Positions 1-7,687 of a stretch of DNA of 53,769 nucleotides are shown here, piece by piece. The notes under the pieces are model-generated. The model saw only the letters and a list, made by a program, of their open reading frames with translations, was not told the origin of the DNA and did no database searches. Both the position numbers and the translations under genes were made by a program. Source of the DNA: an uncultured Candidatus Saccharibacteria bacterium (lineage in GTDB: Bacteria; Patescibacteriota; Saccharimonadia; Saccharimonadales; Saccharimonadaceae); the NCBI GenBank assembly GCA_946804195.1, contig CAMPEU010000011.1, forward strand, positions 1 through 53,769. The letters are read 5' to 3'. Position 1 is the first letter of the stretch; every line of letters starts with the position of its first letter.

Positions 1-1
1 C

Positions 2-715
2 AATCTAGCACGTAATATTACCGCAGTATTATTAGCAATCTCTGTTTTGACATTCATCAGCGGCTCTGGCTCATGGACCTATCCAACTAACAACGAAATG
101 GAAAGTTTTGTCGCGACCCTATCCGGATGGAGCATGGATCAATGGCTATTTGCTAGTGCGGCTGCATGTATATTCACCCTCGCATTCGTCATGATCTCTT
201 CACTCCTCGGAGGAGTTTCGTCATACACATCTGCCGAAACTGCGAAAGGCAAACAAGTTGCACTGAACGATGCGTTCCGTATCGCATTCGAGCACCTTTG
301 GAGTTATGTGTGGCTGCAAATTATCCTCTTCGTAAAGTTACTCCTCTGGACACTGCTCTTTATCGTACCCGGTATCTACTTTTCATTCCGTTATAGCCTT
401 GCCGGTGTCGCATTTTATGATTCAAAGAAGAATCTGCGAGGAGATGCCGCAATCCAAGAAAGCCTACGCCTAACAAAGAACGGCTGGATCACAACGTTCA
501 CATCAAATATATTGTTCAACCTACTAACTCTTGGCGTGCTAAAATCTATCGTTACGACCGGTGTCAATGCAATGCTCTATAAGCAATTCGAGTCAGTAGG
601 CGACAAAAAACCACCCGCACACTGGATATCATGGTATACGCTTGTTTTGGCATCCATAGCTCTTGCTATGTCCTTAATTTTCCTCGTTATCGATATAGTG
701 CAACAAACAACATAG
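2..715 (+). CDS. Integral membrane protein, 5'-truncated by the window edge
   Basis: The reading frame is open to the first bases of the window, so the true start lies upstream; the TTG at 47 is only an internal codon. The visible part has about four hydrophobic segments: one at the very start, one near codons 50-70 (FASAAACIFTLAFVMISSLL), one around WLQIILFVKLLLWTLLFIVPG, and one at the C terminus. The VPGIYFSFRYSLAGVAFYD stretch followed by a soluble SLRLTKNGW segment resembles multi-pass proteins of the YciC/DUF975/GYF-like type seen in many Gram-positive and CPR genomes. Family membership is not certain and no catalytic residue is apparent. It is followed within 60 bases by a tRNA promoter. 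Confidence 0.75.
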   Translation, partial: NLARNITAVLLAISVLTFISGSGSWTYPTNNEMESFVATLSGWSMDQWLFASAAACIFTLAFVMISSLLGGVSSYTSAETAKGKQVALNDAFRIAFEHLWSYVWLQIILFVKLLLWTLLFIVPGIYFSFRYSLAGVAFYDSKKNLRGDAAIQESLRLTKNGWITTFTSNILFNLLTLGVLKSIVTTGVNAMLYKQFESVGDKKPPAHWISWYTLVLASIALAMSLIFLVIDIVQQTT

Positions 716-733
716 TTTCATCGTAACGATCAG

Positions 734-762
734 TTGCCACCCCCGCGTTGATAAGTTATACT
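734..762 (+). promoter_or_regulatory. Sigma70 promoter of tRNA-Leu(CAG)
   Basis: TTGCCA (734-739), 17-base spacer, TATACT (757-762). The predicted transcription start (about 769) lies a few bases before the mature tRNA 5' end at 776. Confidence 0.75.
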
Positions 763-775
763 TTGCGATGTATCT

Positions 776-862
776 GCGGATGTGGCGGAATTGGTAGACG
801 CGCTAGCTTCAGGTGTTAGTGCCCGCAAGGGCGTGGAGGTTCAAGTCCTCTCATCCGTACCA
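776..862 (+). tRNA. tRNA-Leu (anticodon CAG)
   Basis: A class II tRNA cloverleaf can be drawn by eye. The acceptor stem GCGGATG (776-782) pairs with CATCCGT (852-858), followed by discriminator A and an encoded CCA (860-862). The D arm contains GGTAGACGC. The anticodon stem-loop CTAGC-TTCAGGT-GTTAG gives anticodon CAG. A long variable arm (GCCCGCAAGGGC) and the T loop GGTTCAAGTCC follow. It is very similar to the bacterial tRNA-Leu(CAG) consensus and decodes CUG. Confidence 0.95.
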
Positions 863-867
863 AATAA

Positions 868-894
868 AAACGACCCGGTGGGTCGGTTTTATTT
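868..894 (+). terminator. Intrinsic terminator after tRNA-Leu(CAG)
   Basis: CGACCC (871-876), short loop, GGGTCG (880-885), then GTTTTATTT. The A-rich left flank also lets it work for transcripts arriving from the minus strand (the FAD oxidase gene ends at 958). Confidence 0.8.
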
Positions 895-957
895 GACATC
901 AGATTCTTACATAACTATGACTCTGTCACCGTTCACAACTGTTATAAATAATGATAA

Positions 958-2592
958 TTAGCTAGGTGCACCAAAACGCGCAAAATCACTGCCATCGTAA
1001 TCACTGCGTAACCAGCTGTCTAATTGCTTTTTGTCAGTATTCTGCTTGACGCCCGTATTCATAGTTGCCTGAGGATCAAAGACATCGCGTACACCCTCGA
1101 ATAATTTATTAACATCGTCCTCGAGGACTCCATAAGCATATGGTGCTTTCAAGCGACCTTCGGCAGCTTCTCCAATCAGATGTCCGCCGTGTTCCGTTAC
1201 AGCCAGCGACCAGTCTTCTAGCAATTTAAAAATCTTTTGCTTGTCTACTGCTTTGTTCAAATCTAGCATAGGATAGGCATAATACACGTTTTGATACGCA
1301 CGACCCGACAAGGGTAGATTAACGCGCCGCTTTTTTTCGATTTCGGCCACCGCGTTCGAGAATTCTTCAAATCGATCCGACGGAACAAACGCTCCATTCA
1401 AAAATCCGGGTGCACAGATATTCTTTTGGTCAGAAAACAGCACAACAGCCGGAACATGTAGCAATTCTTTCAAGTGTGTAATCTTATCCTCGTCACTCTC
1501 TAACACAAGGTACGAAGGTAGTTTTGAAAAATGCTTCGCCAATTTTTTGCCAATCTTTTTCTTTGCACGACCGCTCTTGTCATCAAATTCTAGATATACA
1601 ACGGAGGCGACATTTCCGTGCTCCGACGCATCACTATAAAACTGATAGCGATTACCTTGCGCGATGGCTGTTTCGAAAAGCCTACCATCAATCAATTCCA
1701 TAACAGCTGGCTTAAAGAGTCGCAAAATATCCATGCCATCCCTGGCTGATTCATGATCAGTAAACGCAATTGCACCGACAAGTGGTTTTTGCGGCAATAC
1801 CTCGGCCTTCATAATAACTTCAGAAATAATTCCCAGCGTTCCCTGGCTTCCGATTAAGAGCGGCGCCAGATCCATTGAGCCATTGCGTTGCTTTACATTA
1901 ACAATGCCATAACCAACATTGTCGCAAACATCGATTGCTAACGTATCTAATAGCTGATCATTATCGCAAATCAAATTATCAATGCCCCTATAGATTTCAC
2001 CTTCAAATGTCTGCAGGCCCTTTTTTCGCGCAACTTCACGCTTACTCAAACGTCCTGACTGTATGACGTCGCCATTCGATAACACCACTTCTAATTGATG
2101 CACCCAAGCCGATGTCGAACCGTATTTACCAGATAAGATACCGCCGGCATTATTCGCAATAGCGCCACCTAGTGTACTGTAGCCCTGCGAACCCGGAAAT
2201 GAAGGAATATAAAGCCCATAGAGTCGTAACGCCTCATTGAGCGATTTAAACGTAATACCTGGCTGTACTCGTACAAGGCGCTGTTTTGCATCAACCTCAA
2301 AAATCGTATCCATATAAGCCTGAACATCTACGATCACACCCTCGCCGATCGCACCACCTGTCTGGTCGGTGCCTCCTCCTCGTGGGGTGATGGGTAATTT
2401 GTGGCCTTTTTCGGCTAGCTGCCACGAAAAACGAGCAATTTTACGGAGGTCGCTTGTGGAACGCGGAAAAACAACCATATCGGGTGTTATCGTCAAGACG
2501 CTACCGTCGGTAGCAAAACGGCGACGAACATTATCATTGTTCGTTACCTCACCCTGCAGGTGTTCGTTGAGGTATTCCGATACTTTACTCAT
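958..2592 (-). CDS. FAD-binding oxidoreductase (GlcD / D-lactate dehydrogenase-like, PCMH type)
   Basis: About 544 residues. The N-terminal half is a PCMH-type FAD-binding domain with the flavin-loop motif PITPRGGGTDQTGG (near residues 68-81) and the second flavin segment GSQGYSTLGGAIANNAGG (near 135-152). The C-terminal half matches the FAD-oxidase C domain that forms the substrate site and ends in the usual MNTG-type motif. The expected reaction is oxidation of a 2-hydroxy acid such as lactate or glycolate, with electrons passed to an acceptor. No Fe-S domain is attached, unlike GlpC fusions. I start it at the ATG at 2592 rather than the GTG one codon upstream, because an extended -10 box ends 7 bases before that ATG. 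The substrate is not determined. Confidence 0.85.
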   Translation of the reverse strand: MSKVSEYLNEHLQGEVTNNDNVRRRFATDGSVLTITPDMVVFPRSTSDLRKIARFSWQLAEKGHKLPITPRGGGTDQTGGAIGEGVIVDVQAYMDTIFEVDAKQRLVRVQPGITFKSLNEALRLYGLYIPSFPGSQGYSTLGGAIANNAGGILSGKYGSTSAWVHQLEVVLSNGDVIQSGRLSKREVARKKGLQTFEGEIYRGIDNLICDNDQLLDTLAIDVCDNVGYGIVNVKQRNGSMDLAPLLIGSQGTLGIISEVIMKAEVLPQKPLVGAIAFTDHESARDGMDILRLFKPAVMELIDGRLFETAIAQGNRYQFYSDASEHGNVASVVYLEFDDKSGRAKKKIGKKLAKHFSKLPSYLVLESDEDKITHLKELLHVPAVVLFSDQKNICAPGFLNGAFVPSDRFEEFSNAVAEIEKKRRVNLPLSGRAYQNVYYAYPMLDLNKAVDKQKIFKLLEDWSLAVTEHGGHLIGEAAEGRLKAPYAYGVLEDDVNKLFEGVRDVFDPQATMNTGVKQNTDKKQLDSWLRSDYDGSDFARFGAPS

Positions 2593-2599
2593 CACTATA

Positions 2600-2608
2600 A
2601 TAATAGCA
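2600..2608 (-). promoter_or_regulatory. Extended -10 promoter, leaderless start of the FAD oxidase
   Basis: Reads TG-C-TATTAT on the minus strand, then 7 bases, then ATG at 2592. There is no Shine-Dalgarno sequence in the gap. Confidence 0.55.
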
Positions 2609-2652
2609 CAAGCAAGATAAGTTTTTGAACACTAGTCTCACGGAGATAAATA

Positions 2653-2661
2653 TGCTATAGT
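2653..2661 (+). promoter_or_regulatory. Extended -10 promoter upstream of the tRNA-like fragment and tRNA-Leu(TAG)
   Basis: Reads TG-C-TATAGT, with no clear -35. The predicted start is about 2668, so the transcript would carry the tRNA-like fragment (2687-2733) as a leader before the mature tRNA at 2791. Confidence 0.45.
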
Positions 2662-2686
2662 CGTCGATGATTCATCATATATCTAT

Positions 2687-2733
2687 GCGGATGTGGTGGC
2701 TACGAGAACGTGAATGATCGTAGACACGCATGC
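2687..2733 (+). other. tRNA-Leu-like 5' fragment (partial duplication of the downstream tRNA)
   Basis: Bases 2687-2699 (GCGGATGTGGTGG) and 2721-2733 (TAGACACGCATGC) are identical to the acceptor/D-arm and the D-arm/anticodon-stem segments of tRNA-Leu(TAG) at 2791-2803 and 2810-2822. Between them the normal six-base D-loop segment is replaced by 21 bases. Together with flanking bases, these form a perfect 6-bp hairpin (CTACGA 2700-2705 with TCGTAG 2718-2723). No variable arm, T arm or 3' acceptor strand follows, so it cannot be a functional tRNA. It may be a degraded tandem copy or a transcribed leader element. Confidence 0.7.
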
Positions 2734-2790
2734 ATGTATTGCGATATAGCCGTGACGACAGTAAACTAGATGCTGTGACCTACGAATTAT

Positions 2791-2875
2791 GCGGATGTGG
2801 TGGAATTGGTAGACACGCATGCCTTAGGAGCATGTGCCGAAAGGCGTGAAGGTTCAAGTCCTTTCATCCGCACCA
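2791..2875 (+). tRNA. tRNA-Leu (anticodon TAG)
   Basis: A class II tRNA. Acceptor GCGGATG (2791-2797) pairs with CATCCGC (2865-2871), then discriminator A and encoded CCA (2873-2875). The anticodon arm CATGC-CTTAGGA-GCATG gives anticodon TAG, reading CUN codons. The long variable arm TGCCGAAAGGCG and T loop GGTTCAAGTCC are present. It shares its 5' half with the fragment at 2687-2733 and resembles the tRNA-Leu(CAG) at 776. Confidence 0.95.
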
Positions 2876-2878
2876 ATA

Positions 2879-2911
2879 AAAAACCGACTCTATTGAGTCG
2901 ATTTTTTATTT
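2879..2911. terminator. Bidirectional terminator between tRNA-Leu(TAG) and the GNAT gene
   Basis: CGACTC (2885-2890), TATT loop, GAGTCG (2895-2900), then ATTTTTTATTT; an A-run on the left gives a T-tract on the other strand. It serves the tRNA (plus) and probably also the minus-strand unit ending at 2906. Confidence 0.8.
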
Positions 2912-3409
2912 ATATACCATTGTCACTCGACCATCTGATTCATTGACTTTTTGATAGCCAAATTTTTCATATAGACGCCTGGCTGCGCTATTATTGTCAT
3001 CGGTTTCCAGCCAAATGCCACCGGGTGCCGCAAAATCATCATGTACAATTTTCATCAATAGATATGCCAAACCTCTGCCAACAGCATTCTCGTATAGTCT
3101 TATAGCAAACGTATGCCCAGCATGAAGATCAGGGCGCTCGTTCAAGCCAAACCATGCTATGCCATCGAGCGAACCGCCACAATACAAAGAATACACGCTA
3201 CGATCTTTTTTATCGTACCAGTCATTTGCTTTATCTACGTTCATGAAACGTTTCGTCGCATCGTTTGGAGTATTTTGCATAATATGCAGCTGTTTAGAGA
3301 CACGAACAAGATCATTTGCTAATTTTGCATTCCATCCTTCGTAAACATCTACTCCTGCTTCGTGTAGCTTTGGTTCGGAGGTTATATTGACTGATCGCAT
3401 GCCATCCAT
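2906..3409 (-). CDS. GNAT family N-acetyltransferase
   Basis: A 167-residue GCN5-related acetyltransferase. The acetyl-CoA-binding motif A is recognisable (FAIRLYENAVGRGLAYLLM, with the VGRGLA pyrophosphate loop), followed by motif B (NNSAARRLYEKFGYQKV). The C terminus is the usual GNAT beta strand. The substrate could be a protein N terminus, an amine or a small molecule; nothing here decides. It is the last gene of a minus-strand run (tyrS, HAD, recG, PLC-like, rsmD, GNAT), 27 bases after rsmD, and its stop sits at the bidirectional terminator. Confidence 0.8.
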   Translation of the reverse strand: MDGMRSVNITSEPKLHEAGVDVYEGWNAKLANDLVRVSKQLHIMQNTPNDATKRFMNVDKANDWYDKKDRSVYSLYCGGSLDGIAWFGLNERPDLHAGHTFAIRLYENAVGRGLAYLLMKIVHDDFAAPGGIWLETDDNNSAARRLYEKFGYQKVNESDGRVTMVYK

Positions 3410-3436
3410 AATAATTTTTCACAAAAAAAGGGCGCA

Positions 3437-3982
3437 CTAAGCACCTTCTAGGCGGAAGAAGACGAGCGTCGCGTCTCCATAACTACGATTGTCCACCACA
3501 ACAACTCCAGGTCTGGTCGGGCACTCGTCTCTTCCTGGTTGTGATAATACCATAAGCGCTCCAGGTTTTAAAAGACCCATTAATTTAGTAACTGTGGAAA
3601 ACTGCGTATCGCCATATGGTGGATCGGCAAAAATTATGTCGAAAAGCTCATCATCGTACGTCGTGATCCACGATGCAACGGGTACCTTGATGGACTTCGT
3701 TTTATCCTTAATGTCCAATGACGTGATATTCGCAACGATTGTTTCATACGCCCTACCATCTTTTTCCAAAAATATTGCGTGTTTTGCTCCTCGACTAATA
3801 GCCTCGATCCCTAGCGATCCAGTTCCCGCAAAAGCATCTAATACCCTAGCGCCCTTGATCTCATCACCGATAATGTTGAACAATGCATTTCGAATTCGTT
3901 CACCCATAGGGTGAGTCCTGTTACCATCGGGTGCGGCTATAATTCTCCCCCCTACGCTTCCAGAGATAATGCGAAGATTCAT
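3437..3982 (-). CDS. rsmD: 16S rRNA (guanine(966)-N(2))-methyltransferase RsmD
   Basis: 181 residues, the normal RsmD length. The N-terminal motif RIISGSVGGRIIAAPDG is a family signature. The SAM-binding motif I is VLDAFAGTGSLGIEAISRGA, and the catalytic N6/N2-methylase motif IV is DPPYG (near residue 120). It methylates G966 of 16S rRNA in assembled 30S subunits. Its ATG overlaps the TGA of the upstream gene by four bases (ATGA), which implies translational coupling. Confidence 0.93.
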   Translation of the reverse strand: MNLRIISGSVGGRIIAAPDGNRTHPMGERIRNALFNIIGDEIKGARVLDAFAGTGSLGIEAISRGAKHAIFLEKDGRAYETIVANITSLDIKDKTKSIKVPVASWITTYDDELFDIIFADPPYGDTQFSTVTKLMGLLKPGALMVLSQPGRDECPTRPGVVVVDNRSYGDATLVFFRLEGA

Positions 3983-4803
3983 GATTTGGAAGTCCTTGCG
4001 GCCGCCTTTTGGGCACAGCTATACCACGCCAGGGTTACTGTGCGAATAATCTCCGGCAGTAGTTGGGCCTTGGTTTCACGCGCCAAACGACGCGTCCATC
4101 CAGCCCGTGAAAACTCTTTATATAATTTGAGTGCATGAATTCGATGAAGCGAATCATCGAAAAGTGGCAGAAACCCGTCGTTGTTGAGTTTGACGAGATC
4201 GTTGCTACTCGGTGACGTCCCCGATAATCGTGCAGTGGCGAGTGTCGTCGCAACACCCCACTCAAATGTGAAGTGAGTTGTCATAACTCCTTTGGCTCCC
4301 CAAAATTCCCAGTTATTCGCTAATTGATGTCGTCGATTTTTACCTGGCAGGACAAGCTTTTTGCGACGCGTATTGCGCGTTTCTAAACCTTCGCCGTCCC
4401 GAAGCTCAATGAGTTTGTCTTCGAGCGGGTAGTGATGAGCTGGAGTTAATCCATCAGTAATCGCGTGTGCAAGCCAAGACGCTTCGAAAGCGGCACGTTG
4501 CTTGTTGTTTTCGACGAGGGCATTAGTAAGATTGCGCATGTGATCAGTTATCATTTGACGAAGTGCATTGTCATCACGATCGGTTGGATCAATATAGTGC
4601 CACGGCTCGTCCTGACCCGGACTCTTTCTCTTTATCCCATCAGGACCGTTCAATCCCTCAAAATGCAAAATATCACTAGCGGTTGGAAAATACTGTCGTT
4701 TTCCTAGTAGTTGCTTTAAATCCCGCCGGGCACGACGATCAATGCGTTGATGAACGCCCATAACGCGACCGGATTTATTCCGTAGTGTTGAACCGCTATA
4801 CAT
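3979..4803 (-). CDS. Zinc-dependent phospholipase C / S1-P1 nuclease-fold-like protein
   Basis: 274 residues with the spaced His/Asp pattern of the zinc-dependent phospholipase C/S1-P1 fold: H18-x3-D22, H47 (ILHFEG), H69 (WHYIDP), H113-x3-D117 (AHAITDGLTPAHHY) and H123/H124. These could build a multi-zinc site. There is no signal peptide, unlike secreted PLC enzymes, so a cytoplasmic substrate would be expected if it is an enzyme. It is co-transcribed with recG (4-base gap) and coupled to rsmD. The fold assignment rests on the histidine pattern only; the exact family and substrate are unknown. Confidence 0.55.
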   Translation of the reverse strand: MYSGSTLRNKSGRVMGVHQRIDRRARRDLKQLLGKRQYFPTASDILHFEGLNGPDGIKRKSPGQDEPWHYIDPTDRDDNALRQMITDHMRNLTNALVENNKQRAAFEASWLAHAITDGLTPAHHYPLEDKLIELRDGEGLETRNTRRKKLVLPGKNRRHQLANNWEFWGAKGVMTTHFTFEWGVATTLATARLSGTSPSSNDLVKLNNDGFLPLFDDSLHRIHALKLYKEFSRAGWTRRLARETKAQLLPEIIRTVTLAWYSCAQKAAARTSKS

Positions 4804-4807
4804 ATAT

Positions 4808-6838
4808 CTAATTTAACTTAGTCAGCCGCTGGTATTTTTCCACCTGCAAAGCTAGCTGTTGGTATTGTACCAAATCTTGCCCCGATTCAACGAACTCACG
4901 CGCCTGTTTTTGTGCCCGGGCAATCAGTTTGGTGTCACCTAACGTCGCAACCTGAAAATTCAGCTCGCCGTGTTGAGCGCGGCCATATATCTCACCCGGA
5001 CCTCGTAACTTCAAGTCGACTTCCGCCAGATAAAACCCGTCACCCGATTTTTCAATCTCTCGCAGGCGTCGCGTAGGAGCACTACTATCCGACATCATTA
5101 GATAACAATAGCTTTGATATTCGGACCGACCGACACGACCACGCAATTGATGTAGCTGAGCCAAGCCAAATCTATCAGCATTTTCTATCAAAATAACCGT
5201 CGCATTTGGCACATCAACACCGACTTCAACAACCGTCGTACTCACCAATATGTCTATCTTGTGATTAGAAAAATTCGACATTACCGACTCTTTTTCAGAG
5301 GACTTCATCTTGCCATGTAACAATCCAATCCGTCGGTGAGCAAATGGACCGACACGAAGTTTTTTATACTCCTCCTGCACGCTCTTTTGCTCCATAGTGG
5401 GGTTATCATCGATTAATGTACATATGACATATGCCTGTCGACCAGCCGACAACTGCTTGTCAATCAAATCATATAGCCCAGGGCGACTATTTGGCGACCA
5501 TGTCTTTGTTTGAATCGGTTTACGTCCCTTGGGGCGCTCGTTAAGGGTGCTAATATCGAGCTCGCCATACACTGTCAATGCGAGGCTGCGCGGAATTGGA
5601 GTTGCCGTCATAGACAGTAAATGAGGCATGCGTTCGGACTTTTTTAGCAACTCCTGACGTTGTGCTACGCCAAATCGATGCTGTTCATCAATGACCACAA
5701 AACCAAGACGATGAAATTTCACCTTTTCTTGAATCAAAGCATGAGTACCGACAACAACGTCAACGCCACCATTTGCGATGTTCTCGTATAGCACTTCGCG
5801 CGCCTTACCCTTGACGCCTCCCGTGAGCAACCCTACTGAAACGCCCAAAGGTTTCAATAGCCCAGACAGCGTCTCGGCATGTTGAGATGCTAGTATTTCC
5901 GTGGGTGCCATAATTGCTGACTGAAAGCCTTTACTAGCCGCCTGACAAGATGCAAGTCCCGCAACAACAGTCTTGCCGCTGCCGACGTCACCCTGTAGTA
6001 AACGATTCATCGGAGTTTCATGTTCAAAGTCCTGAATAATATCCCACGCCGCCACTCGTTGCGCATCGGTTAGCGTAAACGGCAATTGTTGAACGAAATG
6101 CTTTACCGCTATTTGATCGAATGGTATCTGCCAGCCGGTCAAATGCATGTTTGCTTGTTTGTTTAATTGCGCAGCCAAAAGTAGTACGAATAGCTCCTCG
6201 TAGGCTAGTCTTTCGCGACCTTGCTCGACATCACTACCTGATTTGGGAAAATGCAACGCAAGTAGCGCATCGGCGTAAGAGATGAACTTTTCTTTTTTAA
6301 CAATATGACCCGGTAACGTTTCGGGTAGCATAGTAATGAGCGGCTTTAATTCCATCAGAATTTTTCGAACCACTTGGCTTTTCAAACCTCTAACGACCCG
6401 ATAAATAGGAACAATGCGATCAGTCGAGACAGGTACATCACTTACTTTTTCTGCACTAGGATTCGTAAGTTGATAGCGATTATAGCTAAACTCGAAATCT
6501 CCAGAAAAATAAAATTCATCATCGACACTCAGCTGCTTTACTCTATACGGCTGATTAAACCAAACGGCTTGTAATTTCTCTGTCCCGTCAACTAGTGTTG
6601 CGGTTGTAATCTGTAGTCCCCTACGTACTCGCTTTGTCTCTACCTTTTCACAGCGAGCCTTGATAGTTTGTTTGCCTGGATGGATATCGGAAATAGAAAC
6701 AACTTGCGAAAAATCTTCGTATTTACGAGGTAAAAACATGATCAAATCATCAACAGTTTCGAGGCCCGCTAAAGCAAACTGCTCGGCAGTTTTTACGCCA
6801 ACCCCTTTTATTGATGCTAAGGGAGCATCTCTATTCAT
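4808..6838 (-). CDS. recG: ATP-dependent DNA helicase RecG
   Basis: 676 residues, the full RecG length. An N-terminal HhH-like segment (SIKGVGVKTAEQF) and OB-fold wedge domain precede the superfamily 2 helicase core. Walker A is GDVGSGKT (about residue 285), the Walker B variant is DEQHRFG, motif III is SMTATPIPRSL, and motif VI is QLRGRVGRSE. The C-terminal TRG region follows (SGDGFYLAEVDLKLRGPGEIYG). RecG remodels stalled replication forks and branch-migrates Holliday junctions. It may have its own leaderless promoter immediately upstream. Confidence 0.97.
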   Translation of the reverse strand: MNRDAPLASIKGVGVKTAEQFALAGLETVDDLIMFLPRKYEDFSQVVSISDIHPGKQTIKARCEKVETKRVRRGLQITTATLVDGTEKLQAVWFNQPYRVKQLSVDDEFYFSGDFEFSYNRYQLTNPSAEKVSDVPVSTDRIVPIYRVVRGLKSQVVRKILMELKPLITMLPETLPGHIVKKEKFISYADALLALHFPKSGSDVEQGRERLAYEELFVLLLAAQLNKQANMHLTGWQIPFDQIAVKHFVQQLPFTLTDAQRVAAWDIIQDFEHETPMNRLLQGDVGSGKTVVAGLASCQAASKGFQSAIMAPTEILASQHAETLSGLLKPLGVSVGLLTGGVKGKAREVLYENIANGGVDVVVGTHALIQEKVKFHRLGFVVIDEQHRFGVAQRQELLKKSERMPHLLSMTATPIPRSLALTVYGELDISTLNERPKGRKPIQTKTWSPNSRPGLYDLIDKQLSAGRQAYVICTLIDDNPTMEQKSVQEEYKKLRVGPFAHRRIGLLHGKMKSSEKESVMSNFSNHKIDILVSTTVVEVGVDVPNATVILIENADRFGLAQLHQLRGRVGRSEYQSYCYLMMSDSSAPTRRLREIEKSGDGFYLAEVDLKLRGPGEIYGRAQHGELNFQVATLGDTKLIARAQKQAREFVESGQDLVQYQQLALQVEKYQRLTKLN

Positions 6839-6844
6839 GTATCT

Positions 6845-6852
6845 ATTCTACA
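6845..6852 (-). promoter_or_regulatory. -10 promoter element, leaderless start of recG
   Basis: TG-TAGAAT on the minus strand, then 6 bases (AGATAC) and the ATG at 6838, with no Shine-Dalgarno sequence. Confidence 0.5.
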
Positions 6853-6862
6853 GCTAAATGGG

Positions 6863-7633
6863 CTAGTCGTTGGTATCGGTAACGCCTAAAACACCTTCGA
6901 GCACTAGAATAGTGTCTTCCCAGCGTTCGACAGCAACGGTATCAATACCCATCGCTTTAACCGGATAATCATTACCACCTTCGTCTAATTTGTCTCCAAC
7001 GAACAAAATCTCTTCTTTGCTAATGTCAATTGCTTCGCATAGTTTTTGCATACCATACGCCTTGTCGATGCCGAGCCGCGTAATATCGATTGTTGTCGAG
7101 CCGCCCGCACGTACCTCAAAATCAGGAATTTGCTCTGCAATCGCAGAACGAACTTTTAGTCGATCCTCACTATGTTTAGCCGCCCATGCATACTTCTCTT
7201 CGGCAGGAGCCTGTTGACCCAAAAACGATATAGATATCTGACTACCACGATCCTCAATAACCTCACCGTAAGGATTTTCTGGCCATAGGCCCTCACCCCT
7301 CGCGGCTTTTTCTGTAACTGCAATGATGTTTTTCTTCTCAGCTTCACTAAGATCTTCGGCGTACTGAATCTTCCATTCATCTTTTAGCTCGTCGTAACGG
7401 TAATAGCGGGTACCGCAAGTTGGCATCAAGTGGAGTCGGTTCAGCTTGTGAACAGGGGCCTCTAATCGATCGACAACTTGTTTTCTAAATTGCTCGAATT
7501 TACCACCTGAAATTATGCAGATATCATAATGTTCCAGTAATTTCACCAACATCTCGCCCATTTGGTCAGAAATAGGTGATTTTGTAACGGCTAACGTGTC
7601 GTCTAGGTCAAAAGCTATAACTTTCTTTGTCAT
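6863..7633 (-). CDS. HAD-superfamily hydrolase, phosphomannomutase-like (HAD-IIB)
   Basis: 256 residues. HAD motif I is DLDDTLAVTKS (residues 9-19, nucleophile D9 and D11), motif II is CIISGGKF, and the C-terminal motif IV is VGDKLDEGGNDYPV. The spacing and the GD-x-DEGGND motif resemble the eukaryotic phosphomannomutase/sucrose-phosphatase branch with a C2 cap. The activity could be sugar-phosphate phosphatase or phosphomannomutase. It has a Shine-Dalgarno site (GGGGAAG) before the ATG and lies between tyrS and recG on the same strand. Confidence 0.8.
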   Translation of the reverse strand: MTKKVIAFDLDDTLAVTKSPISDQMGEMLVKLLEHYDICIISGGKFEQFRKQVVDRLEAPVHKLNRLHLMPTCGTRYYRYDELKDEWKIQYAEDLSEAEKKNIIAVTEKAARGEGLWPENPYGEVIEDRGSQISISFLGQQAPAEEKYAWAAKHSEDRLKVRSAIAEQIPDFEVRAGGSTTIDITRLGIDKAYGMQKLCEAIDISKEEILFVGDKLDEGGNDYPVKAMGIDTVAVERWEDTILVLEGVLGVTDTND

Positions 7634-7687
7634 TTAATCTTCCCCAAGTTAAAAATAGTTTGAATTCTCATAATACCATTTTGAATT

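Noticed and set aside
2687-2790. A second complete tRNA-Leu with an intron
   Set aside because: No 3' acceptor strand, T arm or variable arm follows before the intact tRNA at 2791.
3489-3914. 141-codon open frame on the plus strand
   Set aside because: It lies entirely antisense to rsmD, whose motifs (FAGTG, DPPYG) are conserved; no ribosome site or recognisable protein.
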